DNA of 64,000 bases from Phallusia mammillata (GCA_003260075.1 QLIY01000075.1:186001-250000), one strand, 5' to 3'; positions 11,601-24,797 are shown, numbered from the stretch's first letter. Notes: generated from the sequence alone by a model not told the origin. Translations and numbers: made by a program.

Positions 11601-14444
11601 AAACTTAATTTTTGACCTGTTGCTAGATAGCAAACGTATGTTTGTTCGTTTTTTTTGTTTCAGAGGGACCTCAGAAATATGTTTCCATGTCTAGACCCTC
11701 ACAATCCTCACATGAGAAATTTGGAAAACCGAATTGAATCTTTCCAAAGCTGGCCTTCAAGTCGAATCAATGCAACTCCTTTTGAAATAGCTAGAGCAGG
11801 ATTCTATTATCTGGGTAGTAATTAGGGATACGCCAAAATTACAAATATTCTGTTTGGTTGAGCGCTGAGCATCTCAACGTTAATGTCAAGCACTCTCTGT
11901 GCACTGCATTACTAATATTTTTAATTCCATGCTATGTTTGCAGCTGTACAGGCCCATATTAAAAAATGGTCATTGTAGTTTTTGGATACCCTTGTTCACT
12001 AGTTTAGATGTAGTAAATATAATCCCTAGCATAGGCGCCGACATTAATTTTTTTCCGGGTATGCCGTATTATATGACGTCACAAAATGACGCCAAAATGC
12101 CAAAGGGGGGGGGGAAATTTTTTTTTTTTTCTGGGTATGCCGTANNNNNNNNNNNNNNNNNNNNNNNNNNNNNNNNNNNNNNNNNNNNNNNNNNNNNNNN
12201 NNNNNNNNNNNNNNNNNNNNNNNNNNNNNNNNNNNNNNNNNNNNNNNNNNNNNNNNNNNNNNNNNNNNNNNNNNNNNNNNNNNNNNNNNNNNNNNNNNNN
12301 NNNNNNNNNNNNNNNNNNNNNNNNNNNNNNNNNNNNNNNNNNNNNNNNNNNNNNNNNNNNNNNNNNNNNNNNNNNNNNNNNNNNNNNNNNNNNNNNNNNN
12401 NNNNNNNNNNNNNNNNNNNNNNNNNNNNNNNNNNNNNNNNNNNNNNNNNNNNNNNNNNNNNNNNNNNNNNNNNNNNNNNNNNNNNNNNNNNNNNNNNNNN
12501 NNNNNNNNNNNNNNNNNNNNNNNNNNNNNNNNNNNNNNNNNNNNNNNNNNNNNNNNNNNNNNNNNNNNNNNNNNNNNNNNNNNNNNNNNNNNNNNNNNNN
12601 NNNNNNNNNNNNNNNNNNNNNNNNNNNNNNNNNNNNNNNNNNNNNNNNNNNNNNNNNNNNNNNNNNNNNNNNNNNNNNNNNNNNNNNNNNNNNNNNNNNN
12701 NNNNNNNNNNNNNNNNNNNNNNNNNNNNNNNNNNNNNNNNNNNNNNNNNNNNNNNNNNNNNNNNNNNNNNNNNNNNNNNNNNNNNNNNNNNNNNNNNNNN
12801 NNNNNNNNNNNNNNNNNNNNNNNNNNNNNNNNNNNNNNNNNNNNNNNNNNNNNNNNNNNNNNNNNNNNNNNNNNNNNNNNNNNNNNNNNNNNNNNNNNNN
12901 NNNNNNNNNNNNNNNNNNNNNNNNNNNNNNNNNNNNNNNNNNNNNNNNNNNNNNNNNNNNNNNNNNNNNNNNNNNNNNNNNNNNNNNNNNNNNNNNNNNN
13001 NNNNNNNNNNNNNNNNNNNNNNNNNNNNNNNNNNNNNNNNNNNNNNNNNNNNNNNNNNNNNNNTTGTTCGTTTTAACGTCGCTTGTTTCGTTTACAACGT
13101 GTCGCATATTTAACGCAGTGAGTTGTATGTGACGCATAATTAATTTTAAAGTTCAGTGTACTTTGTTTCAACGATGTTCTGACCTGCCTGAAACTTTCGA
13201 CAACGTTAATTTTTGTAGGCTAAGTACCAACCTTACGTTTGTGATGTAACATTGGGTGTTAATTGTTTTTTTTCTCGGTTGAAACTAGCCAGTCGTTGTT
13301 CTTGTGGTGTAGGCAGTTACAACAAAGGTTGGGCTGTATTTTTATAATTTAGTTCACAAACGGTAAACTTTTTTTATCACGTGGTTGTTGACAAAATACC
13401 CGGGGCAGCGGCGTTTCTACCATAGGACAGCGTCAATACCTTTGTTGTGCTACTTACCACTTTGATGTTTAAATTCCAATGCTTCTCGAATACGTTTCAC
13501 AACTGTAATGAATACGAACAATTTAATGGTTGTGAGACAATAACCTCGATTGTAATCATTTGCGTATATTACGTATTAGTCGAAATAATTTTACAAAGCA
13601 ACAACGCATGACTAACGTTGGTCCGATTCTCGGGTATGTGGCATACCCGTGTTCAGCGCCTATGATCCCTAGTAAATATTGTTTTTGATAGATGTGTCAA
13701 TGTGCATTAAGTAGAATTGAAGACACAGAGGGGGGGGGGGACGTGACTAACGTTGGTCCGATTCTCGGGTATGTGGCATGCCACGCATACCCGGCATACC
13801 CGGCATACCCGTGTTCGGCGCCTATGATCCCTAGTAAATATTGGTTTTGATAGATGTGTCAATGTGCATTAAGTAGAATTGAAGACACAGAGCATATAAG
13901 TTATCTTATGTAAATAAATATTATTTGCTGCATTATAGGTGAGGGAGATCGCGTCAAATGTTGGTATTGTAGTGGAGGGCTACAAAACTGGGATCCACAA
14001 GATGAACGCTGGACAGAACATGCAAAGTGGTTTCCAACGTAAGTTCTTTTTCAGCTTGCCCTTCTGTTAAGAATCAATTTTGTATTTTAACATTTCTGTA
14101 TAAATGTATCACTTCTGCTATTTTTGTAATGGCATCACAAACTTTTATGTTGTCCTGAAAATACTAAATTGTTGGTTTTTCATGTAAAATCTTGGCTTCA
14201 CCAAAACTATCAACATGATATGAACACTTGATGACAGTGATATAGCTCACAACAGACAAAGTTTGCTAAATACTGATGGATGGCATAAAGATCCCAGTTA
14301 TGTAGACTAACAGTCAGACTGGGATAGAGTTAAGAAAAAGTTTTTAGGTTGGTTTATTGTTATCATCATTATAAACCTCACCCCAACCCTAACAGCTCTA
14401 ACCATCAGTATTTCACACCATTTGCTTTCAAATATTTGCAAGTA

Positions 14445-14540
<96 letters not shown>

Positions 14541-17500
14541 CTTTTATTTTAGCACTATTTCTTTCAATAGTTTTTCATATCATGGGAATGTTCCAAGGGA
14601 AAATACCTTGTGGTAGATTTTGTTGGTACAAATATAGCTAAGGGACTGAGCCCTTTTGTGTGCTGTTAAATTGGTGATGACTTTCATTTTCCTGCTGGCA
14701 TAATTTGTACGTGCATAATAGTTAAGTAGGAAATAAAACAAACTCTAATTGTTTCTAAACCTGTTCATGCTATGCAATGTTCATTTATGAAACAAGTATT
14801 CCCACCAACTACTCACATGTTTTTGGCTTTACAAGATTTTCCAATAGCTATTAACATCATTTTGCTCAGGGCAAGTCACTGCATTTTATTCGCCCTAAAC
14901 ACTAGATATCAGTTACACAACAATTAAATTTATCCCTCTTTTCAAACAACAACAAATTTTCATTCCACCCTGTCTTGTTTCATTTCTTTGCATGCACTGA
15001 CCACAGTGCTAGGTCTTTACAATTTTAGTGTAGTTTAATAATTCAGGAGTCAATAAAAATATTTTTTGTGCCTATATAATATAATGTATTCTTGAGAACA
15101 TTTTATTATTCATGATGGCAATCACAGTAGGTTAAATGGGGTCACAAACAGGACCAAAAAATGTATAAAACATCCAAGCGGAGAGTATGCTTTGTGCAAA
15201 CACTTTCTGTATGCAATCATGAAAATTGAAAAGACATTGCAGACAGCAATAAGCACTTAAACATGTGTATTGTGATGTAATAAGGTCTATTTTGGTCATT
15301 CTGGCGACATAAGCATGTTAATTTTTGCTCTTTGTTGCAATACTGAAAAAAGGTTAAAATACTTTGTAGAGATTAGTATAATTTAAGCCAACATCCCCAG
15401 CAAGTTAGAACTTTATATCTGGATCAGTGTGTGTATTTTGTGATTTTTGATGTAAATAATATATATTTCTTGTAGATCTGTGTGTGTTTGTAATTAATAT
15501 AGAAAGTATTCACATTTTTTTATGTTGTACACTGCATTGTTGTAGTTGCACAAGGTATCATAAGCGGTGGGCGTCTAATGACTATATTTACCTGGTCGCA
15601 TTAAACAGTTGAAAGTTCTAAATGGGGTCCTGCAATGAAACACTAGGGAACTCCTGCAGTAAGGGGTTGTTTCACAGCAACAATGTGGTCCTATGTTCTG
15701 GATTACGTATATATGCAGCCTGCAGATTGTTTCGGTGCAGCCCAGTTACACATTTCTTGGGTTTCAGCACCTGACAGTGGCTAGGTGTTTGCTTAACACT
15801 TTTATGTTAGGTACTCAAAAATGTCATTTATGCATGTTTTTTGTGGAAAGTAGCGAACTTTGTTTAATCATGATACATAGAATACGCGCCTTGGAGCTGT
15901 TCGCCGTAGTATTGCTTCCTGTTTTTCTTTCATCATGGGTACATGTAGTCCGCATGTGATTAATGTAACGCGTCACTTGCAAGCTTGTATAACTTTATGT
16001 AATAACAATCACACTCCGTCTTATGATGCAAAGTCGCAGATGTACTTGTTTTGACCAAAAAAATATTACACAATTATTGCACAAATACATATACGTGGCA
16101 ACTTGTGATACCTTACATAAACTTAAAATTACAAATTGACCTTTACACAGTCAGTTAAATATTTCACAATTATCACATGTGCACTAAATTGTTTCTGTTT
16201 CCTGAAAATATGTTTGATACAATTCTAAGTAAAATCGTTACATTGTAGTTGTATTAAATATAGTAAGGTGATCATGGTATGCTATAATCTTTTGTGAGTT
16301 TCCATTAATGGTCTTTTGCAATTCATCTATAAAACTTATTTGAGCCCTTACTAAACCTATTAGTATTGCTTCTACAACATAATCTCTTCATCAATCTAAA
16401 AACAGAGGCTTTTTAAATTTTTTGTAAATGTTGTACGTACTGGGGGGGGGGGATATGCTATAATCTTTTGTGAGTTTCCATTAATGGTCGTTTGCAATTC
16501 ATCTATAAAACTTATTTGAGCCTTTACTAAACCTATTAGTATTGCTTCTACAACATAATCTCTTCATCACTCTAAAAACAGAGGCTTTTTAAATTTTTTG
16601 TAAATGTTGTACGTACTGCTTTTCAGATGCGAATTTTTGCTGCAAAGGAAGGGTCCTGATTTTGTCCATCGCATGGTGTCAATGTTCCCTAATCTACGTC
16701 GACCACTACTTCGCTCACAGTATGTTCCACCGTCTAACCCAGCACCAACTGCTAGGGGTGAAATTTCGAGCAGTGATGATGAAGGCAATGAAAATACCAC
16801 CCAAGCCCACCCAGCAACCTCCGAAAAACCATCAGTAACAGGTTTTTTCAAAGTTGAATGCCTAACTTAAAACATGAAATAAGATACCAGTATTTAGTGG
16901 CTCATGGCAGATGAAGTTGTGATTTTCAAACAGCCATTGGCCACTTTTACCAGAAAATATTAGTGTAAACTAGTGGAGCTTGTTCCACACTAACAAAGTG
17001 TAATTTTCTTTCGAAACCGTTTTTAGGCTAAAATACATTTTTTTCTAATAAATAGATTTACCACTTAAATGTAATGACTAATGAGTGAAATTGCTTTTAA
17101 TAAATATAAGAAAAAAGAGGTGTTTGTGTTGTATTGCGCAATATGTACATTGTTGTTAAGGCCGAAAACAGATTACTTTGAAGGATACAGTTTGAGAATC
17201 AATTAAACATGAACTGAATAAATCAACTTTTTTGGCAGTTCAAGTAGTTTTACTTATTTCTACGATGCATTTTAAAAAATTTGGCATGTTTTAAACTCCA
17301 ATTATTGCACAAGGTTGCAGATTAAAATGTTGGACTCCGGTTTAAAAGGGTTTAAAACTGTTTTTGCAACTTGGCATAGAATTGGGTCATACATTTGCGA
17401 AAACTATTCCCTAAAATGGTTTCCACTAATGGTCTGGGAGAACACCTTAATTTGATTCATGGCTGTCAAGATTTATTAGCATATTTTATGTTGTTTAAAC

Positions 17501-20089
17501 ATTAATTGTTTTTTTTGTTTTTTTTGTGACACAGGCAGAAGATCACAGGTAGAATGTGGACCCTACCCAACACATCCGGTGAGTTTTGTTCAAATAAACT
17601 GCTTAAGTACATGCCTATCCACTTAACACTGATTATATTTAGCATAACTATAACAACACAACAACAACAACATCGCCATCTGTGAATCGTAGAGGTAAGT
17701 GGATTTACTTAAACCTTGTGTTGTTGATGCAAATGTCAAACGAACTTGTTTATGACACTTAAAAATCTCAATTCGTAAGTTTGACCAAACCTCTAATATT
17801 TTGTAGGCGACATGGCCCATATTCATAGGCCCCTTTCCTGAAGGGGACACATGTTTTTTTTTCGTATTTCTTTTTATGTCTAACGCTGATTTGTTCCAGC
17901 GTTTGTTCAAGAAACGGTGCTTCAAACTTATTCAAATTTACGCACATATTAGTTAGTTATCCAAAGTTGGTTCTTCTTAAGTTTGACCCCGGATAATCCC
18001 CTGGTTCACCCGCATACCCTAAAAACGTAATATTTAAAAACGGCTATATGCCCAGGTTCAAAATTGGTGTTTTTGTGAATAATCTAAATACATGCCAACA
18101 GTGTGCATGTGTTATTTGTTAGGTCGTGGTGGGACACGCCAAGCAGACCCGCAACCTGCTCTGAGATCCAGTGAGCAAAGTTCGGTAAGTACCAAGTGTT
18201 GTATATGAGTCAAGTCAAGTCAAAATTATTTTGCATTGTCACTAAATCATCATGACAGTGCAGTAACAACCGAGTGTACTCACATTTTTCCCTTGTAATA
18301 ATTGACGTGTTGTTTGCGTAATCGTTCTTTAACAACTGTTTTGTTATATGACTCAACGTGTCAGGTTTGTGAAGTGTTTCATAACCTTTTTTCCTGTACC
18401 GCCTCTTTAACGTCTAAGTAATTTATAAAGACCCCAAAACACACAAAAACGATTTCACATGCCATATCCGTGCAATATTTGAGAGCCTTTTTCACAAGCT
18501 ATATTTTTGCACTTAAAACGCAAATATGCTAATGGTTCTTTCAACATGAAACACTAACCTACAGATTGTGCTCGTTGCTTTTAACCAGATACCCTAAGCG
18601 GGCAAACCGAGTATTGAAAGAATAATACACCACCACACAATATGCCAAGCACTTAACTCCTGTCTGCAAATTTTGTTCTTAAAGCGCAGACAAGCCCCGA
18701 TAAATGAGGTATCGTGATTCACACAAAATGCATTGTGAGATCATCATAAAAAAGCACACTTTATTAGCAAGGTAGCAAAAACAACTGAAACCTTTGCCTA
18801 GATTTCCATTTTACTAGTCGCTGAATAATATATGACAAAAATTACCTGTTTCATTTTGTTTTTACTTATCTTAGCGCCCCCTGGATGATAGCAAACTCCC
18901 CTAGGGGGACGCTGGCGCCCATTTTGAGGAGTACTGCTCTGTACCTCTTGTACAGAAGGAAATGTTTTTAGGTTCATAAACTTAATAAAAATACGACAGC
19001 TGTCTGAACAAAACTAGACACAACTGTGTCGTTTAAAATACCTTTTCCATTCAGACACATGCTGAGACTGGACTTTCTGTACGAAACCGTGTGGAAGAGT
19101 TAAAGCAACAAGCCAAATCCATTCCTCAGAGATTACGTTTAGGTTGGACCAAGCAACAACTGCAACATTCCTGGGTGTCATCAGCTGTGCCCAGTGATCA
19201 AATGTATATTCATCGGGCTTTGCACTTAGTTTGTTTTTCTTCCCTTTCTGTTTTTGATGTTACGATGCAAAATGCTGAAACTGCCATTGAACTTCACCCT
19301 TCTATGCTACTTGCACTTGCCTATATGTTGGCCAACCCTTCCATCGTCAGTGATTTGAAGGAAATGCCTCAGAGAGACTGGATTGCCGAAAAAGCGAAAG
19401 CGTTTAAAGAAGTTCTGATGGAATGGTGGATTAGTAAGTCATTGTTATCTCTTGAAACAGACCTCAACATTAAGCAAATCACATTTTTTACTGATTTATC
19501 ATTACATAAGTGGTCCTAACCCCAAAAGTATGGTCCGAGAAAATTCAGTCAGAAAGCTCTGACTGCTGCATCACAACATTTTATTTCACCGACGGCCGCC
19601 AAGCGTCTGATTTTTTTTATATTACTGATGTCTCATATATATACCATCTAATGGTTCCTAAAACACATGAATAATTTCTGACGGATCGAGCTGAACGGTC
19701 TGACGATCAGTTTTAACTTTTGCCGTCATTATCTATATTGAGACGCTGGTGTTTCCTGTTGTTTTGCGTTTGCACATAATAGACTTGCTGTGTTTTTCCT
19801 ATATGGCTACTTGGCTGGTAATACTTCTTCCAGCCCCACAAAGTTTGTTTACAGAGGTTTAAAATTCAATTTTTTTTATATCATGATACATGATCACGGT
19901 CGCATGAACTCCTCTGCGGCCACAGGTTGTGCACCCCTAGCTGTAATAGAACAACTCTAACTTGATTTTTAATATGACAGTATCCAACTGGTGCAAAACT
20001 TTACTAAAGCTTATAATTGTGTTCCAGGTATGCCCGAGATACGGTTTCTGCTCCGTCAATGCATCAGAATTATTAGGAACATTCCGTAG
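8642..20089 (+). CDS. IAP-like protein with three BIR domains
   Basis: Exons: 8642-8695, 8814-8842, 8912-9085, 9520-9632, 9725-9798, 9922-9940, 10255-10313, 10581-10663, 11108-11293, 11476-11587, 11664-11814, 13939-14038, 16627-16841, 17535-17578, 17643-17694, 18123-18184, 19055-19433, 20028-20089 (stop TAG 20087-20089). Phases join throughout, giving about 655 residues. BIR1 (8912-9632) has CFGC and GDD, but the zinc His position is Gln and spacing to the last Cys is short. BIR2 (11108-11293) is canonical: CFSC, 16 residues, H, 6, C. BIR3 (11664-11814 + 13939-14038 + 16627) has [11 protein letters not shown] and EHAKWFPTC, much like caspase- or IBM-binding XIAP BIR3, with the groove Trp. Linkers are Ser/Thr/Asn-rich. 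BIR zinc domains bind caspases or IAP-binding motifs and block apoptosis. No RING, UBA or NACHT was found downstream. The first exon start and last exon are the weakest calls; the initiator Met is not identified. Confidence 0.88.
9985..10230. repeat. Direct duplication around a 10-G run (IAP intron)
   Basis: Copies about 9985-10106 and 10117-10230 (ATACAAAAACGTTAGATACA at the start of each), with G 10107-10116 between; the second copy lacks a short stretch after CCTTCAGTAG. Confidence 0.88.
12030..13664. mobile_element. hAT element, TIR CATAGGCGC, with perfect TSD; contains assembly gap
   Basis: Left end CATAGGCGCCGAC, right end GTTCAGCGCCTATG (inverse). Flanking 8-bp duplications ATCCCTAG at 12022-12029 and 13665-13672 are identical. 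The inner ends GGGTATGCC / GGCATACCC are also inverted. It lies in the IAP intron that splits BIR3. Most of the interior is unsequenced, so whether it codes for a transposase is unknown. Confidence 0.8.
12145..13063. other. Assembly gap (919 N)
   Basis: Run of N inside the CATAGGCGC hAT element. It is preceded by G 12105-12114 and a re-start of the same GGGTATGCCGTA sequence seen at 12056-12068. Confidence 1.
13609..13892. repeat. Direct duplication around an 11-G run
   Basis: Right end of the CATAGGCGC hAT element and its flank (13613-13729) are repeated at 13741-13892. The second copy carries extra CATACCCGG units. G 13730-13740 separates them. Confidence 0.88.
14247..14445. repeat. MITE with TTTGCTAAATAC end, cut by a 94-G run
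   Basis: AGCTCACAACAGACAAAGTTTGCTAAATACTGAT matches the left end of the copy at 24491-24761 and internal CTCACCCCAACCCTAACAG matches too. The right end is missing where G 14446-14539 begins. Confidence 0.6.
14446..14539 (+). repeat. 94-base poly-G run
   Basis: Uninterrupted G. The longest of the G runs in the window; probably an assembly artefact (see findings). Confidence 0.95.
14540..16273. other. Long IAP intron sequence, no gene seen
   Basis: AT-rich intron between the BIR3 exons at 13939 and 16627; no supported exon. Confidence 0.5.
16274..16618. repeat. Direct duplication around an 11-G run, next to BIR3 exon acceptor
   Basis: 16274-16441 and 16453-16618 are almost identical, with G 16442-16452 between. 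The second copy runs straight into the acceptor TTTTCAG of exon 16627. Confidence 0.9.
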
Positions 20090-20603
20090 CAAGTGAGTAG
20101 TACCTTTAAACTAGTGGCGAATCGTATGTTGGTGAAAAACCCATTGCATTCGGCTAAGTTCAAAAAGTCATCATTGTTTAGTTTTTGTTGGGAAAATGAT
20201 TTGTTATGGATGTACAGTTTTGCAAAATTATTGCTGCCAACTAATCGGTTTTTGACATTAACAAAGTTCCAGAAAAGAATAATTATTTTTTTATGCACAT
20301 GTCTTTTTATTTTATAATTTCAACCTGGCTATATACCTGGAGTAACCAAACTTTGTTTGCGGCCGGCCAGATAACATTTGAAATGACAAGCGAGTACCAC
20401 AAATTTCCAATTCTTAACGCAGCGCCGTTTCAAGCTATAGCCCCCGAAACGCCTTTTCGGGACCAACAAGAATGCAATCTTTATTAGAGTCGGATGGTGC
20501 CACTGTCAAATAGTTAAATTGTGTTGAATATTATATAATTTCCTCTAGCTTACCGGCGTAACTCATTTGTTCCAACATAATTTACAAAAAAGCGTTTGTT
20601 CAC
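20090..20603. other. 3' flank of IAP gene, no further exon recognised
   Basis: A GTGAGT follows the presumed IAP stop by a few bases, so the last exon may be spliced in some transcripts. No RING-like cysteine pattern occurs here or up to 21.6 kb. Confidence 0.4.
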
Positions 20604-20813
20604 GCACAATAACGAAGGCATTTATACTTTTAGCATGATCTGTGATGTAGATGGTTGATTTCAAGACTATTCAATCGAAAGTCATTTCCATCCAGTGGGG
20701 GGGGGGGCGCACAATAACGAAGGCATTTATACTTTTAGCATGACCTGTGATGTAGCAAACAAAAAAGATGGTTGATTTCAAGACTATTCAATCGAAAGTC
20801 ATTTCCATCCAGT
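20604..20813. repeat. Direct duplication around an 11-G run
   Basis: 20604-20696 and 20708-20813 match; the second copy has a short extra GCAAACAAAAAA segment. G 20697-20707 lies between. Confidence 0.88.
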
Positions 20814-21136
20814 CATTTTTTAAGCCGGTTTGAGGGACTGTGCCCGATGTAACTATTGTTTTCTCTACTATCTCTTATTTCAAGCTCTGTTTTTGTTTGC
20901 AGGTGACCTTATCCATTTCCTTGCGAGTTGTATCAATCAGGAAGTTACACATACTTGTGTTTGCGTGAATCTGATAATTCTTTGATGTCTATGACTGTCT
21001 TCGTTTGGTGTGATGTGTTCTTTTGGTTCATGTTTATTTCCTTTATTTGCCGTCTGATGTTTGGGCTACGAGTTGGGGAGAATGTAACACATAATGTTAT
21101 AAATCACAAGCCCCGTGACTCACTCTATGACTGTAA

Positions 21137-21340
21137 ATCATTGGTTTGCAAACTTTTTGGTCATAAACTGTCCTCTTGTGCTAACTTTTTCAAGTGGGCA
21201 TATTGTACATAAAGTCACGCTTTATTCTTGTCTTAAAATGGTGCTAGAAGGCACACAAAATAACGGAGACAGACTTAGGTCTTTTATGTGGGCCTTTGTT
21301 TTTTTAAAATTTTGTCCTTACTGTGGTATGAGAGTAATTA
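21137..21340. mobile_element. Probable decayed hAT element (TTGGTTTGCAAACTTTTTGG end)
   Basis: CATTGGTTTGCAAACTTTTTGGTC resembles the typical CAGTGGTTTGCAAACTTTTTGG hAT terminus. No matching right end or TSD found. Confidence 0.35.
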
Positions 21341-21614
21341 TGTTATTGATTATTTTACTTCCATAAATTTATCAAGCTTCAACGGTGTTTTATAACACAA
21401 GCTTCATTTCTTACCTTTTTGCAAAGATGTTATATTTTGTTAAATATTGCAAATGACGTCAGCATCAATGACGCAACATCACGATAAAGGTACGACCACG
21501 TGTTGCATTGACGTCATGCCATATAACGTTTTATCGGTAAACAACTCGTGTGTTTTCTATCTGTTTCGTACGTAACGATCCCCAAAAAGAAAAACTTTTC
21601 CTGTTGTTTGAACT

Positions 21615-22190
21615 TTGTTTACGAAATCAACCGTTGACCTTTTGGAACTGTTGTCAAAGGATGTTTCTGCCTTATTTCCAACAAGGAACGTAAATCGAAA
21701 GGCCATGTTACCAACCATGGCAAGTTCCCTGGCCGAGTCGCAACTGTATACTTGGCTCTGTCGGGTGGAGACTCATTTGCGAATCACAATCCACCGGGAC
21801 GGACGCCTACATACCCCCACTGCGGGTCGTTACATTTTTTGGAAATGTGAGGCCTGTAAGAGTCGGCAAGTCAAGAAACATTATGCACTAGTGCGGCGTA
21901 ATAAACTGTGCTTTACCTGTTGCCCTCCCGAGCATTGTGCGGACGAATGTACCTCCAATTGTGTTTGCCGTGTGGACTTCAGTGGGAAAGGCATCACACC
22001 GTTCACACGCTACTGCACTGTCTGACAGGAATATCCGCTTCGACTCTGCGAACCCACTCTGTGCGACTGTTGGTCGTGCCAGGTACCGTCTTGGATAAGA
22101 ACTGTAAACCCCCATTTCACACATGCCCTTTCTTGACTACGGGCCAGACACGTCATTGTGCTCTGCAGCATTGGCGAAGAAACTGAGGTA
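21615..22190 (+). mobile_element. Degenerate BEL/Pao-type retrotransposon gag-pol fragment
   Basis: Reading frame with a Cys-rich segment LVRRNKLCFTCCPPEHCADE followed by more cysteines, the layout of BEL/Pao zinc knuckles. A frameshift later, LTGISASTLRTHSVRLLVVP resembles the start of the BEL protease region. Stops and frameshifts after 22025 show it is dead. No LTRs identified. Confidence 0.55.
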
Positions 22191-22199
22191 AGCGGCGTG

Positions 22200-23370
22200 A
22201 AAACAACTTGACAATTGCTGCTGTAAACGAAACAAGTTTCACTATGCGTACAAGGCCTGAATGATGGTGCTCGTTTTTGTTGAAGGATGTTGGGGTCGTT
22301 CTCAAGTTACCCAACCTACAAGGCAGCACTCTTATCCAAGTTGTTAATTTAAATATCTGTGCTTGTATAGCAAACATTGTCTGTTGTGAGTTAGTATCTC
22401 TACTGTCAAAGGTAATGGACATACTTGATCCTGATCAAAATTTGTCCAACCCTGGTTTTGTAAAACAATAAAACAGATGTTAATTTTGACGCAAATGACA
22501 GTTACTTTTTGTCTTCTAAGGTAGGTGAAACAGGTAGGTGCCTCTTTCAGCCAGAAAACTTTTTCTCGGTAGAGCTACTAACACTGGAATTAGTCTGGCC
22601 CCTGGTTAAAAATTGTTCGATAGGTGGCGCAACGGAGCATATGCGTTTATAGTGCCAAAACCCAAATTGCTGAGTCAGCACCATAAACGCCTATGGTCCG
22701 TTATCAAGTAGCCTACATTTGAATGTTCTGTTTATTCATATTCATTCCTTTTAAGTATTGATTTTTATTGAGCAAAGACACAATCGTGCGGAGAAACGAA
22801 CGTTTGCCAAACTGGCATTTTCAGTTCATATAAAACCACAGGTTAATACATGAACAAACAAAAACACCTGACGATGAAAAAACAGGCAACAGCAAACGAA
22901 ATGAAGCAATCACTAACCCAATTAGTAGTCTAAACTAGCGGACTTGGGTTAACAATAGGGCTACCAGACGTCCGGAATTTGGGCGTAAAATCTATTTCGA
23001 AAAATTTTTGGCCTATAGTAGCTTAACCTACAGTAGTTTCCCTATTCTTTGTATGGGTGACTTGAAGATTTGTGTTACAACTGCTGTCTGTGGTGATTTT
23101 GATTCACGATTCACCCTACTGCGTGCATTCAGGCAAAACAACGCATCTTGAAAGCTAAAAATACTGTTAAAAAACCGGATCTGGTAAAACTTTGCTTTGT
23201 AACGTATTTCGAAAATACTAGCGCTTTGAATCTCTGTTATAGTAATGATATTTTATTAAAAATACTCTGTCTAACGCATATGCCGTCCCTAGTCAAGAAC
23301 ATCATCTGAATTTGGATGTTAAGTGACGCACCAGTAATTTTAAGCAAAGTTCATCTGCATGGTCCATTAA
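22200..23370. other. Intergenic, no gene seen
   Basis: Mixed low-complexity and short frames, nothing recognised on either strand. Confidence 0.45.
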
Positions 23371-23585
23371 ATCGGGGGTCGAAAACCTTTTTTGCACTGC
23401 GGACCGTTTTGAAACTAAAATTGTATCGCGGACCGGTCTTCAAAAAACTACAAATATTTAGCCAAAAATGCCTAAATTAGTTTATCATCCCCGGGATACA
23501 TGGGCAAATTGTTTTGTAGGATTTAACCTAAAAGGTTATACGACCCGGTAACGAACTCGTCGCAGACCGGCGGTTGCCGACCACT
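23371..23585. mobile_element. hAT-like element remnant (GGGGTCGAAAACC ... GGTTGCCGACC)
   Basis: Ends resemble the common CAGGGGTCGGCAACC inverted terminus. The interior GCGGACCGGTCTTCAAAAAACTAC ... GACCCGGTAACGAAC recurs at about 38919-39050. TSD not clear. Confidence 0.5.
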
Positions 23586-24109
23586 TCATTCAATTTTTCT
23601 CGGGCTTTCGACAAATGTCACCTCAACGCATTGGCAAGGTCATTTTGTTAAATAATTATCGTAATGCTTTAAAGCGAAATGTTGGCATATAGCGATGCGT
23701 TATCGCTGTACGACTCAAAGTTGTACTGGGTGAGGGGACTTGCCAACATTTACAAAATGCGTTTTTCGTCTGGGTTTTGTCCTTTTTATCTGCGTTCTTG
23801 AGCAGCTTTAAGTGTCTGCTGATGATGACGCGACTTGCTGGTGGATGACTTTGAGGTTGTTTGTTAAAGTTTACAAGTGAGATTCTGGTGGTTGGCAGGT
23901 GTTCGTGATGTAACTGCTACCAGCTGCTACTGTCTGGTTGGGGTCATTTCCTGGCATGAAAATCACTGTTATATCGCAGAACTATTTGTTATGTAAGGAT
24001 CAGCGCTGTACGTCCTTGAGTCGACAGCGTTATTGTTGGTTATTATAAGTTCGACACTGTGATTGTGTCCTTTTCATTCGGTCAATAAAAATCGACATTC
24101 AACGTATTG

Positions 24110-24374
24110 GAATGTAAATGTCGACCTTAAAGCAGAATCCATCCGTTTTACCATGCCCCGAAGTCAAAACTTTTATTTGCGCCAAAGCTGACAAACATGT
24201 TTTACCATTTTTTATTGTTTCAAAAAAGCAGAGTTGGGGGGGGGGGTCAATGTAAATGTCGACGTTAAAGCAGAATCCATCCGTTTTACCATGCTCCGAA
24301 GTCAAAACTTTTATTTGCGCCAAAGTTGACAAACATGTTTTACCATTTTTTATTGTTTCAAAAAAGCAGAGTTG
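24110..24374. repeat. Direct duplication around an 11-G run
   Basis: About 24110-24235 and 24247-24374 match except for a few substitutions; G 24236-24246 between. Confidence 0.9.
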
Positions 24375-24490
24375 GGCGAATTTTCATCAGGATTAAATGT
24401 TTGGTTTGGACCGCATAGACGCTATACACTAGACACTAGAGCCATCGTGTGGATGTTCTTGCCAACTTCGACGGTCGGCTAGTAACTTAA

Positions 24491-24761
24491 GAACTCACAA
24501 CATACGGATTTTGCTAAATACTGATCGATCTGCGTAAAGAGCACAGTTAAGTAAATTCACAGTAAGACTACGATAGGGTTAGAAACGGAATTTATCGTTA
24601 GGAACAAATAGGTTGTTTTTATTGTTATTATTTTTACAAAACCTCAACCCAACCCTATTATGCCTAACCGTCAGCATTTTCACACCATTTGCATCAAAAT
24701 GTTCGCAAATGCTCTTTGCGTCACCTACCGGTATTTAGCAAAATTTGTCCGATGTGAGTTT
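24491..24761. repeat. MITE with inverted ends AACTCACA...TTTTGCTAAATAC
   Basis: Left end AACTCACAACATACGGATTTTGCTAAATAC; right end GTATTTAGCAAAATTTGTCCGATGTGAGTT is its imperfect inverse. Related copies at 14247-14445 and 30838-30940 (right half). Confidence 0.6.
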
Positions 24762-24797
24762 TATTTGTTTGCAAAACTATTAACTTTGACAAAAAAA

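Noticed and set aside
11899..13137. Three long frames of 348-404 codons
   Set aside because: They are made of the N gap and contain no real codons over most of their length.
14349..14616. Poly-glycine frames across the 94-G run (also 28425-28625 and 61265-61489; poly-proline on the other strand)
   Set aside because: They are only translations of artefactual G runs.
20928..21366. Two hydrophobic frames of 83-94 codons after the IAP gene
   Set aside because: They overlap a hAT-like terminus and show no domain, splice structure or RING cysteines.
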